Notes under the pieces: generated by a model
Databases searched by the model: none
What the model was told of the DNA's origin: nothing
The model's input: the letters and a program-made list of their open reading frames with translations, nothing else
Translations under genes and position numbers: made by a program
NCBI GenBank assembly: GCA_022826755.1
Contig: JAJDUG010000055.1
Location: 1 to 64,000, forward strand
From: Acidobacteriota bacterium
GTDB taxonomy: Bacteria > Acidobacteriota > Terriglobia > Versatilivoradales > Versatilivoraceae
Direction of reading: 5' to 3'
DNA length: 64,000 nucleotides
In this document: positions 35,300-43,334 of the stretch, piece after piece
How the letters are laid out: each line of letters begins with the position of its first letter
How positions within the stretch are numbered: the first letter of the stretch is position 1

Positions 35300-36130
35300 C
35301 TAACGCCTCGGCCATACCAGCGCACCCAATGGCACTGCAGCCAGGACCGCCCAGACCAGGGCCGCTGCCTCGAGTCCCGCCAGGCCCCGGGTGAGCGCCT
35401 GCAATCCGGCCAGCAGGCCCACCGCCATGCCGGCCCGTACCCGAGCCGAAGAAAGTGGCATCCCGGTGGCGTCGGCCAGGGAGTTTACCCTACGGGTTCG
35501 CCCCACGGTGAGCCCGTAGGCGACTGTAACGATCACGATCATCCCCGCGGCGGTTGCCGGCAGCGTTTCCGGGGTCCACGACAGCCCCTGCCGATCCAGG
35601 CAAAACCAGGTAGACGCCAGGCAGATACCGGCGAAAAACCATTGACGGCGAAGATGCTCCATCATGGAAGCGTCCAGCCCGAAGGCCAGGGCGCCGATCA
35701 GCCCCAGTCCGGGAAAAGCCCCGCTCCAAGCCGCCCAAACGGTGAGCGCCGCCACAAACACCGAATCGATAACTCGGGCCGGCGGACCGACGCTACGGTT
35801 GACGATGCGCACCATGAACTGGGCCGCAAACAGGAGGAGCAAACTGGACGATTCCACGGTCAGGAAGGCGCCAAAGGTCAGCAGCAGACTGAGGAAGGCA
35901 AGCCGTTCCAGTTCGGGAGCCAGCTCCCGTGCAAACGCCCAACCGGCCACCGCCGCCCCCACCCCAAACAGAGCCGATAGCGCGATATCCGGCAATCCGC
36001 TTCCCCGCATGAGGGCCATGCCCCCCGCAACGCCGGCGGCCGCCGGCAGCAGGAGCAGAACAGCAAGATTGGTGGGGTGCCGGGGACTGAGGGTCCGAGC
36101 GATCGAGGTGAAGCGATAGAGGATTTTCAC
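35300..36130 (-). CDS. Polytopic membrane protein, UbiA-prenyltransferase-like topology, unassigned
   Basis: A 276-aa hydrophobic protein with eight or nine predicted helices between residues 20 and 270. There is no signal peptide. No DxxxD prenyltransferase motifs are visible, so the enzyme family is not claimed. The GTG start (36130) is preceded by AGGAACC. It lies 56 bp upstream of the symporter on the same strand and is divergent from the DUF2784 gene, so it may be co-transcribed with the symporter. Confidence 0.7.
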   Translation of the reverse strand: MKILYRFTSIARTLSPRHPTNLAVLLLLPAAAGVAGGMALMRGSGLPDIALSALFGVGAAVAGWAFARELAPELERLAFLSLLLTFGAFLTVESSSLLLLFAAQFMVRIVNRSVGPPARVIDSVFVAALTVWAAWSGAFPGLGLIGALAFGLDASMMEHLRRQWFFAGICLASTWFCLDRQGLSWTPETLPATAAGMIVIVTVAYGLTVGRTRRVNSLADATGMPLSSARVRAGMAVGLLAGLQALTRGLAGLEAAALVWAVLAAVPLGALVWPRR

Positions 36131-36274
36131 AGGTTCCTGCCGGTCCGGAAGTGGGTCGAGCCCATTCTACCCGCAACTTTTGTCTCAGTGGAACCGCGCC
36201 GCGAGTTTACAATGACTTGCCGTTCCGTTGTCTGGAACGGGGCGCCGCTTACCAGCTTCGTTCGAGGTCGTCCC

Positions 36275-36670
36275 ATGTATGCCCTCCTGGACTTCTTCTT
36301 CATGGTCTTCCACACCGTTCAGATCGTTTTCAACCTGACGGGATGGATTTGGAGGCGAACCCGCCGCTTTCACCTGGGGTTGATGATCCTCACCCTCTTC
36401 TCCTGGTTCGGCCTGGGATGGTTCTACGGCTTCGGCTACTGTCCCAGCACCGACTGGCACTGGCAGATCAAGGAAGCCATGGGCGAAACCGAGCTTCCGA
36501 ACTCATTCATCAAGTACTACATGGACCGGCTGACGGGAGGGGATTGGGACCCGGACCTGCTGGACGCCTCGGTGGTATTTTTCGGAGTGGCCGCCTTGGG
36601 GGTTTCGGCCTGGGTCAACTGGAGGGATTGGAGGCGCCAGGCCCGCGGCTCCACGCCTTGCCGGAATTGA
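36275..36670 (+). CDS. DUF2784 family membrane protein
   Basis: A 131-aa protein with three hydrophobic segments. The diagnostic core is FFMVFHTVQIVFNLTGWIWR, then LTLFSWFGLGWFYGFGYCP and TDWHWQIKEAMG. These match the DUF2784 family. ATG 36275 (CGAGGTCGTCCC upstream) is chosen; the frame is open further upstream but overlaps the divergent gene. Function unknown. Confidence 0.85.
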   Translation: MYALLDFFFMVFHTVQIVFNLTGWIWRRTRRFHLGLMILTLFSWFGLGWFYGFGYCPSTDWHWQIKEAMGETELPNSFIKYYMDRLTGGDWDPDLLDASVVFFGVAALGVSAWVNWRDWRRQARGSTPCRN

Positions 36671-36754
36671 CTCCTTCGGAGTCAAACCAAACCGGGCTTA
36701 CCGCCGGCCGGCGCTCACTTCAGCGACTCCACGACGGCCGTCAATTTCAGGATC

Positions 36755-38077
36755 TCATCCTGACTCAGACGCCGGCGAATCCTCGCTTTCATCGAGGTCG
36801 ATCATGGGTACAGCTTCAGAGAGCCCAAGCTTTGCAGCGGCTTCTTCCGAAGGTAGCTTTTCGACGGTTTGCAGCTTGCGCGCCATCGCCCGTGTCCGGA
36901 CACCCGTGTCCTCAATGGTCTTGGAGGCCGTGTTCAACTGACGCTTCACCTTCTCCAGGACACCGGAAAACTTGTCGAACTCCGTCTTGACGGCAGCAAG
37001 AATCTCCCAGACCTCGCTGGAGCGCTTCTGGATCGCCAGCGTTCGGAAGCCCATGCGCAGACTGCTCAAAATAGCGCTCAGAGTAGTAGGGCCGGCCACA
37101 ACGACGCGGAAGCGCTGTTGGAGTTCCTCGACTTGCCCCGGCTGTCGAAGCACCTCGGCGTACAGACCCTCCGTCGGTAGAAACAGTATTGCGAAATCCG
37201 TTGTCCTTGGGGGCTCAATGTATTTCTCGCTAATCTTCTTGGCTTCACCCCGCACCGTCCGTAGGAGCGCCTCGGTCGCCTTCCGCACCGCTTCTGCATC
37301 GGCAGCCTCAGCGGCCTCAACCAACCGGTCGTAATCCTCAAGCGGAAACTTGGAGTCAATCGGTAACCACACGCAAGATCCGGGATCGACATCGTTACCC
37401 GGAAGGCGAATGGCGTACTCGACTTTTTCACTTGAATTCCCCTTGACCGGCACGTTGGTGTCAAACTGCTCCGGCGTGAGCACCTGTTGGAGGAGAGCGC
37501 CGAGTTGCACTTCACCCCAAGTGCCTCTCGCCTTGACGTTCGTCAAGACCCTCTTGAGGTCGCCGACTCCGGTAGCCAGGTCCTGCATCTCTCCGAGGCC
37601 ACGCTGCACGGCTTCAAGACGCTCGCTGACCAGCTTGAACGATTCCCCCAACCGTTTTTCCAATGTGGATTGGAGTTGTACATCGACGGTTCGGCGCATC
37701 TGTTCGAGCTTCTTTTCGTTATTCTCCTGCAGTGTCTGGAGGCGTTGATCGACGGCCGTTCTCACGGTCTCGAGGCGCGTCTCATTGGACTGCGTCAAGC
37801 CCTGGATCGTCCTGGTCACGCTCTCGAGTCGGTTCGCCTGGGCTCGACCCAACTCACTGACAGCCGACACCAGAGTGTCGGTTGTTCGCTGCTGCCCTCG
37901 TCCCACTTCCTCTCTCAGGTCACGAGCTGACTGGGACATTTCCTCTCGCAGAGGACGAATCTCCTCCCGTATGGTCTGCCCTGCCTCGTCCTTCCCCACA
38001 GAGGCGAGACGCCTCAAGACCAGCAGGAGCAGTACGAGACCAACCGCCGACAGACCCGCAGCGATCCATACCCCCAT
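36755..38077 (-). CDS. rmuC: RmuC family protein
   Basis: A 440-aa protein. One N-terminal membrane span (AAGLSAVGLVLLLLVLRRL) is followed by a long coiled coil (about 30-180, e.g. QTLQENNEKKLEQMRRTVDV). The RmuC nuclease-fold domain follows, with GTWGEVQLGALLQQVLTPEQ, IDSKFPLEDYDRL and DFAILFLPTEGLYAEVL. RmuC limits DNA inversion and rearrangement in E. coli. ATG 38077 is preferred to the GTG three codons earlier. Confidence 0.94.
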   Translation of the reverse strand: MGVWIAAGLSAVGLVLLLLVLRRLASVGKDEAGQTIREEIRPLREEMSQSARDLREEVGRGQQRTTDTLVSAVSELGRAQANRLESVTRTIQGLTQSNETRLETVRTAVDQRLQTLQENNEKKLEQMRRTVDVQLQSTLEKRLGESFKLVSERLEAVQRGLGEMQDLATGVGDLKRVLTNVKARGTWGEVQLGALLQQVLTPEQFDTNVPVKGNSSEKVEYAIRLPGNDVDPGSCVWLPIDSKFPLEDYDRLVEAAEAADAEAVRKATEALLRTVRGEAKKISEKYIEPPRTTDFAILFLPTEGLYAEVLRQPGQVEELQQRFRVVVAGPTTLSAILSSLRMGFRTLAIQKRSSEVWEILAAVKTEFDKFSGVLEKVKRQLNTASKTIEDTGVRTRAMARKLQTVEKLPSEEAAAKLGLSEAVPMIDLDESEDSPASESG

Positions 38078-38086
38078 CTGAAGCAC

Positions 38087-38504
38087 CCTGTTTCGCCTTT
38101 CTCCATTCCTGTATTCGCCTGCCCGACCGGCACATCAGGAAGAACCGGATTTCTTTGCTTCCATGACGGCCTGGCGGCTAAAAAACCCATCAACCTTTTG
38201 CAAAATTCGGAATCAGCCATGACATTGGGGGCGGTAGAGGTGATGTTCTGCAGGTTCTGGCATCAACCACAAAAGGCACAAAATGAAATACGAGACTTGT
38301 CTAAGGGTGTTTTTGTGCCTTTTGTGGCCATCGAGGTACACAGCAGATCTGTTCCTCGATTGAGCTGCCCTCGCTCCCGACCCATAAATCCGTTGCCTGC
38401 AGAATTTTGCAAAAGGCTCCCATTACTCCATTCGTCCGTCGTGCCCCTTGGTGGATATCTTCTTTCCTTCGTGGATTGATCGGCGACGTTTCGAGGAATA
38501 GCGT
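38087..38504. other. Gene-free spacer with nested inverted repeats
   Basis: 418 bp between the PLP-enzyme stop and rmuC. It carries two nested perfect inverted repeats (annotated separately) and TTCGTGGAT-type strings near 38472. It should also contain the rmuC promoter. Confidence 0.6.
38194..38416. repeat. Nested palindromic element
   Basis: Outer arms CCTTTTGCAAAATTC (38194-38208) and GAATTTTGCAAAAGG (38402-38416) are perfect over 15 bp. Inner arms CCACAAAAGGCACAAAA (38267-38283) and TTTTGTGCCTTTTGTGG (38311-38327) are perfect over 17 bp with a 27-bp loop. All arms are AT-rich against a GC-rich background. The layout suggests a small palindromic repeat or MITE-like unit; the inner hairpin could also act as a terminator. 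Confidence 0.7.
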
Positions 38505-39620
38505 CTATACCGTCAGGCAGCGGTCGCGGGCAGCCACCTCCCAGCGCTCGCGGATGCGTCCTTGGCTGACCACCACCACTTCCTTGTTCAAGGCTGTAGT
38601 GGGGCAGATGTGCCAGGGAATGGCCGCCAGCTCGTCTCCCGGGCGCATGTCCCCGGCCCGGGTGGTCTCAATCACCAGGTGCTCTTCGTTCTGAAGGACC
38701 AGCCTGGCGTCGGGCAATTGGGGGAAAACCGCCCGCGTTTCCATGGGTTGGTCCGAGGCCACGGCCTTGTAGCCCAGGTCCAGGGTAACCCGGTTCTCTC
38801 CCGGCAGGCTGATGACGCGGGTCAGAACGACCGCCGCCGGAACAAAGGGAAGATCGGGGAAACCGGTCCCGTATCCGGCGTCGTGGAAAATGCAGGCGCC
38901 CGGGCTGAGTTCGATGGCCGGATCGTCCATTCCGGCATAGACGGGAAAGGTCACCGACCCTCCGCAGACCAGGCTCGGCACCTCCCAGCCGGCAGCCGTC
39001 AACTCCCGGCGAAAGCCGTCCACCTCCCGGAATTTCTCCTTCACCGCGGCCGTCCGTTCCGCCAGCGAAGGATGGCGCAAGTGGCCGTCGTAAACGTGGA
39101 ATCCCCCCGCCCGCAACCCGGGACTTTCGGCGATCTGCCCGTAGAGCCGGCGGGCGCGGCTGCCGACCGGAAGACCGGTGCGCTGCTGGCCGGTATCCAG
39201 GTCCAGCAGGACCTCCACCTCTTGTCCGCCCTCGGCCATCGCCTTCGACAGGGCTTCCACCGGATCGGGGTGGTCGGCGATTGCCATGAACCGGACCTCG
39301 GGAAAGGCTTGCACGAAGCGAACGGCCCGCTCGATGTTGCGCCCCACCAGGTGGTAGGCCAACATGATGTCCCGCGCGCCGGCTTGCGCCAGCATTTCGC
39401 ACTCGGCAAAGGTGGCCGCCTTGAACTTGTCGATTCCCTGCTGCAACTGCAGTTGGACGACCTCCCGGGTCTTGTGGGTCTTGACGTGGGGTCGCAGGCG
39501 GACCGGGTCTCCGGCCATCGCCACCATCCGGTCCAGGTTTTCCCGGACCAGCTCCAGAAAGACCACCAGCGCCGGCGTGGCAAGCCGGCGGCTGTCCTCG
39601 ATGCGGTATCGATCGGGCAT
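38505..39620 (-). CDS. D-threonine aldolase / D-serine dehydratase-like PLP enzyme
   Basis: A 371-aa alanine-racemase-fold enzyme. The PLP lysine is Lys47 in RPHVKTHKT. The C-terminal metal site IPWHICPTTAL has His337 and Cys339 in the HxC spacing of eukaryotic-type D-serine dehydratase. FHVYDGHLRH and GYGTGFP are family motifs. It acts on D-hydroxy amino acids, either cleaving or dehydrating them; the exact substrate cannot be fixed. It lies 10 bp after an AmpG-like MFS gene on the same strand, suggesting uptake plus degradation. Confidence 0.9.
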   Translation of the reverse strand: MPDRYRIEDSRRLATPALVVFLELVRENLDRMVAMAGDPVRLRPHVKTHKTREVVQLQLQQGIDKFKAATFAECEMLAQAGARDIMLAYHLVGRNIERAVRFVQAFPEVRFMAIADHPDPVEALSKAMAEGGQEVEVLLDLDTGQQRTGLPVGSRARRLYGQIAESPGLRAGGFHVYDGHLRHPSLAERTAAVKEKFREVDGFRRELTAAGWEVPSLVCGGSVTFPVYAGMDDPAIELSPGACIFHDAGYGTGFPDLPFVPAAVVLTRVISLPGENRVTLDLGYKAVASDQPMETRAVFPQLPDARLVLQNEEHLVIETTRAGDMRPGDELAAIPWHICPTTALNKEVVVVSQGRIRERWEVAARDRCLTV

Positions 39621-39630
39621 GGCTTCCCTC

Positions 39631-40962
39631 CTAACCCGCGGATTCGGCGGCGCGGGCGCGGTCGACCTCGCCGGTCTTCACCAGGAACAACAGGAAGACC
39701 GGGGCGACGGTGATGATACCCGCCAACCCCAAAGCCCACTGGTAGGAAACCAGGTGGTCGGCCGCGCCTCCCTGCAGCGCGAGCAACCACTCACGCACTG
39801 GGCCGGCCAGCCAGTTCCCGATGACGTGGGAGACGTTGGACAGCGTCATATAGGTGGTGAACACCGTTCCCGCGGCCACGGTCCAGGAGATCCTCATGGC
39901 CATGGAGAGGAACCCGACCGAACCGATGGCCGCCAGGGTCTCGTAGGAAAGCAAATAGGACATGGCGAACCAGCCCTCGTTCCACAGGCCGGGGAATGCC
40001 GCGAAGATCACGCAAGCCGCCCCGTAGCCAATATAGCCGACGGAGAGGATCAGCCGCCTCCCGTAGCGGTCGGCCAGATATCCGCCCCCCACGGCGCCAA
40101 GGATAATGGGAGCGGTGGCATACAGTCCGGAGGCTCTCGAGAACTCCACATCCGTCCAGCGGGGACTCAGGTGCTGGGTGTAAAGCACGTTGGACAGGAC
40201 CTCGTTGACTCCCAACCCGATCAGCTTGGCCAGCGTGAACACGATGAAGACCCAGGTGGTCGTCAGCGAAAACGCCCTGAGAACACTGCCCAGGGTCGCC
40301 AGCGGGTTGCGTACGCTCTGAACGGCGGTGGAAGCAGCCCGGCCGGAGCTCCAGGGGAACCGCTTCTCGCCCCGCCGCTCCAGGAAGACTATGGGGACCA
40401 GCATGATGGCCAGCAGCAACAGCACCTGAACGGCCGCGCAGGCCTCCAGCCCCCACGCGTTGATTACATGGGAAAGACTCCAGGCGCCCACCCCTTTGCC
40501 GATGAGCTTGGAGGCCCACATCAAGCCGTTGGTCCGCCCCTGCTCGTGCGCGGGCAGAATGTCGACCGCCAGGGCGTCGGTGCAGACGTCCTGCAGAGAG
40601 GCGAAGCAGTTGTGCAGAAAGTACATGTAGAGGATGAACTTCAACTCCTGGGAGGGATCGGCGATGCCGATGAATCCCAGCAGCGTCAGGGCCATCATCA
40701 ATTCGGAACCGATGATCCAGGAGCGTCTTCTCCCCATGGAGCGAATGGTGAAGCTGTCCATCAAGGGGGCCCAGATCAGCTTGAAGGACCAGGGCACCAG
40801 GATGATGGCCTTGAGGGCTCCAATATCGCTGTCGGGAATCTGGTAGTTGTAGGAGAGAAAGGAGGGCAGCGAAATCAACATGAATCCCCAGGGAATCCCC
40901 TGGGCGAAATAGAGCGCGCACAGGGTCACCGTTCGCTGCCATCGAGTGTCGACCAACGCCAT
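39631..40962 (-). CDS. AmpG-like MFS transporter
   Basis: A 443-aa permease with about 12 helices. The N terminus TLCALYFAQGIPWGFMLISL and the loop MDSFTIRSMGRRRSW match the AmpG/PAT group of the major facilitator superfamily. HNCFASLQDVCTDALAVDIL is also typical. ATG 40962 is preferred to a TTG at 41007; GGAGG lies 12 bp upstream of it. AmpG imports anhydromuropeptides, but many Acidobacteriota homologues have unknown cargo. The adjacent PLP enzyme hints at a D-amino-acid-containing substrate. Confidence 0.88.
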   Translation of the reverse strand: MALVDTRWQRTVTLCALYFAQGIPWGFMLISLPSFLSYNYQIPDSDIGALKAIILVPWSFKLIWAPLMDSFTIRSMGRRRSWIIGSELMMALTLLGFIGIADPSQELKFILYMYFLHNCFASLQDVCTDALAVDILPAHEQGRTNGLMWASKLIGKGVGAWSLSHVINAWGLEACAAVQVLLLLAIMLVPIVFLERRGEKRFPWSSGRAASTAVQSVRNPLATLGSVLRAFSLTTTWVFIVFTLAKLIGLGVNEVLSNVLYTQHLSPRWTDVEFSRASGLYATAPIILGAVGGGYLADRYGRRLILSVGYIGYGAACVIFAAFPGLWNEGWFAMSYLLSYETLAAIGSVGFLSMAMRISWTVAAGTVFTTYMTLSNVSHVIGNWLAGPVREWLLALQGGAADHLVSYQWALGLAGIITVAPVFLLFLVKTGEVDRARAAESAG

Positions 40963-41061
40963 GGAGAGTATCGACCTCCCGCGTGTCCGTAGAGCCCGCC
41001 GCGGCAAAGCAGCCCAAACTCTACCAGCCGCCTACCCTTCCCGCAAGGGACAAGCCGGACA

Positions 41062-43164
41062 CTAATCCTTCACCACGTAGATCGGGCTCGACCAAGCCAT
41101 GTGCCCGTCCTCCTGTACCACCTTCACCAGGATCGGATTGTCCCCCTGGCGGCAGTCTCCGGCGGGAAGCTTGAAGGTGAACTCACAATGAGCCGGGCCA
41201 CCGCCGGCAGGGAGCCGGTAGAGCGAGATCCGCTTGTCCAGTCCGCCCAGGGGCCAGGTCCTGCCCTCCACCCCCAGGCCCTGGAGCCCCGCCTCAAGAC
41301 ATGCCTGACGTGTATCCACCCGGATTTGGCCGGTGTCCGCCCGGGCCAACTCCAGGATCAGGCCGGCCACTCCGCCGGTGGTGACGGATTCCCAACTGAG
41401 CCGGGTGGGGCCGTCTTGCCGGCAGGGAAGATCGGGGTTGTGGAAATTGAGGGCGGTCACCCCCTGAATCCGATTACCGGACAGGGTCAATGACCCCTTC
41501 CAGTCGACCTGCCGGCCTCTCCCCCGCACCTCGGCTCCCTCCCAGAGCAGCTTGATCCGGTTGGAAAGATCGACGGCGGCGTAGGTTCGAAAACACTCCA
41601 CCACTTGCGCTCCGTTACGAACCTCCACCCGCTCGATGGGGGCGGTTCCGCAGACCCGGATGCGAAACTCGGGATCCGAACCGGACCCAGGGCTGAGCAG
41701 TCCCCCCATCGGAACCCCATCTTCGGTTTCGACATCCAGATAAATGCGAGCGCCGGTGGTTGCGTAGACCCGCCGGGCCCGGTAGGCCTCCCACACGCTT
41801 TCGCGGGTCAGGCTCTCGGCCAGAACACAGGTGAGCCCCCCGTAGCTGCCGAAGTTGCCGGCCCCCGGATAGCTGGCTCCGGGGCGGCCCTTGTGTCCGT
41901 CGGAATTGGCCACCATCGCCAGGCGATGCCCCCGGGCAAAGGCGTCCGCCAACATCCACTCGAACGTCCCCCAGGCCGAATGAACCTCCACCGCCCACTC
42001 CAGCCCGGGATCGTGCCGGCTCAGGTCGGCAAAGCGTCCTCCGACGTGGGGGATGGCCATCACCTCCCGCCCGCAATCCCGCAGGCGGGCAAACAGCTCC
42101 TCCACGGTGCGGCAGCAGGGCTCCCGGGCCTGGGCCGGGGAAAGCAGGGCGCGGGAGCTGCGGCCGATGGGGCCGCCTTCTTCCCGGAAAATCACGTTGC
42201 GGTCACCGCCCAGAGCGGTATTGCCGCTCCATTCCCAACCTGGAAAGGTCACCAGGCGTTCCGGTTCATGGAACTTGCGGGTGGTGGCCTGGATCTTCCT
42301 CCAGAAGCCGTCGGTGATCTGAAAGTCGTTGCCCTGGTGGGAGCAGATGTCCAGGAAGGCGTAGTCGCGGGCGAAGCGGAAGTAGTCCTGGATGGAATTG
42401 GTTCCGATGGTTTCCTCGCTCTGGCCATGGAGATCCGCCCAGTATCTCCCGAACCGTTTCCCTCCGCCGACCCGGATGGGATTGGTTTGCCCCGCCAGAC
42501 CGGTTCGGGCGTCTTTCACGGAAAGTGAGTAGTTTCCGGGCTCATAAAAGGCGGGGAAGACTGTGTTTCGCGGGCGCCCCACCGGATTGCCCCAGCGATC
42601 CTCCAGCTTGCTCCGGACCGGAATCGGCTCGCCGGCGGCGGCCACAGTGGGAGCCACCGCCACCAGGCGCACCGGCTTGCCGGCCACCACCCGGAACCTG
42701 GGAGAGTCCGGCAAGCGGTCGAAGGAATAAGTGGCGAAGCGGTCTACCAGCACCCGCAGCTCAAAGGTTTTTTCAGCGAAGGTCTGAATTCGCCAGCCGG
42801 GTGAGCCCCCGCCGCGGTCGCCCAGCGTCAGCTCAATGCGGTCCCCCCGGCGCAGAAATCCCTGCGCGACTTTCAGGTGAAGCGTCCTGCCCCAGGGGCG
42901 AAGGTTGTCCTTGGGGTCGTAGCGCAACTGCAGGCGGGCGCCATTGGATGCCCGGGCGGTGGTGTAGTTGGGGTCTTCGGGCCGATCGAACTGAGGGACG
43001 CCGCAATCGGTGGCATAGCGCATGGCCACCTTGATGGAGCCGGTGTCGTCGATGCCGTAGAAGCCGGCGGTGTAGGTCAGCCGGCAGGTCCGGTAACTGC
43101 CGGCAACCACCCGGCCGCCCAAGCTGCAGCTCACCTGGCCGAGCAAATCGGAGTTGGTGTCCAC
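41062..43164 (-). CDS. DUF3604 family protein (PHP-like metal-dependent hydrolase fold)
   Basis: A 700-aa protein. The metal-site patterns are ADLHGQSEETIGTNSIQDYF, DICSHQGNDFQ, VTFPGWEWSGN, IPHVGGRFAD, VEVHSAWGTFEW and MVANSDGHKGRPG. These are typical of DUF3604. The N-terminal 220 residues and C-terminal 150 are beta-rich. No signal peptide is seen. The start is GTG at 43164, with AGGAAA upstream. It lies 99 bp before the MFS gene on the same strand. Activity is unknown. Confidence 0.88.
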   Translation of the reverse strand: MDTNSDLLGQVSCSLGGRVVAGSYRTCRLTYTAGFYGIDDTGSIKVAMRYATDCGVPQFDRPEDPNYTTARASNGARLQLRYDPKDNLRPWGRTLHLKVAQGFLRRGDRIELTLGDRGGGSPGWRIQTFAEKTFELRVLVDRFATYSFDRLPDSPRFRVVAGKPVRLVAVAPTVAAAGEPIPVRSKLEDRWGNPVGRPRNTVFPAFYEPGNYSLSVKDARTGLAGQTNPIRVGGGKRFGRYWADLHGQSEETIGTNSIQDYFRFARDYAFLDICSHQGNDFQITDGFWRKIQATTRKFHEPERLVTFPGWEWSGNTALGGDRNVIFREEGGPIGRSSRALLSPAQAREPCCRTVEELFARLRDCGREVMAIPHVGGRFADLSRHDPGLEWAVEVHSAWGTFEWMLADAFARGHRLAMVANSDGHKGRPGASYPGAGNFGSYGGLTCVLAESLTRESVWEAYRARRVYATTGARIYLDVETEDGVPMGGLLSPGSGSDPEFRIRVCGTAPIERVEVRNGAQVVECFRTYAAVDLSNRIKLLWEGAEVRGRGRQVDWKGSLTLSGNRIQGVTALNFHNPDLPCRQDGPTRLSWESVTTGGVAGLILELARADTGQIRVDTRQACLEAGLQGLGVEGRTWPLGGLDKRISLYRLPAGGGPAHCEFTFKLPAGDCRQGDNPILVKVVQEDGHMAWSSPIYVVKD

Positions 43165-43334
43165 TTTCTGATTTCCTGATCAATCAGTATATTCGTGTCC
43201 ATTCGCGGTTCGTCGTCTTCCTTCGTGGATATCTTCATCAGAGATCCAGGGGGAACTTGTCCTGGCCGAAGGCTGTATTCTATAGGACAATACAAGACCG
43301 GGCGTCACGCGGAACGCCACCCCAAGAGTCTCAA
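43165..43334. promoter_or_regulatory. Divergent spacer with TTCGTGGATATC motif
   Basis: 170 bp between the DUF3604 gene and the lipoprotein gene. It contains TTCGTGTCCATTCGCGGTTC near 43192 and CTTCGTGGATATCTTCATC near 43220. The string GTGGATATCTTC is shared with 38450. Both promoters should lie here. Confidence 0.45.
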
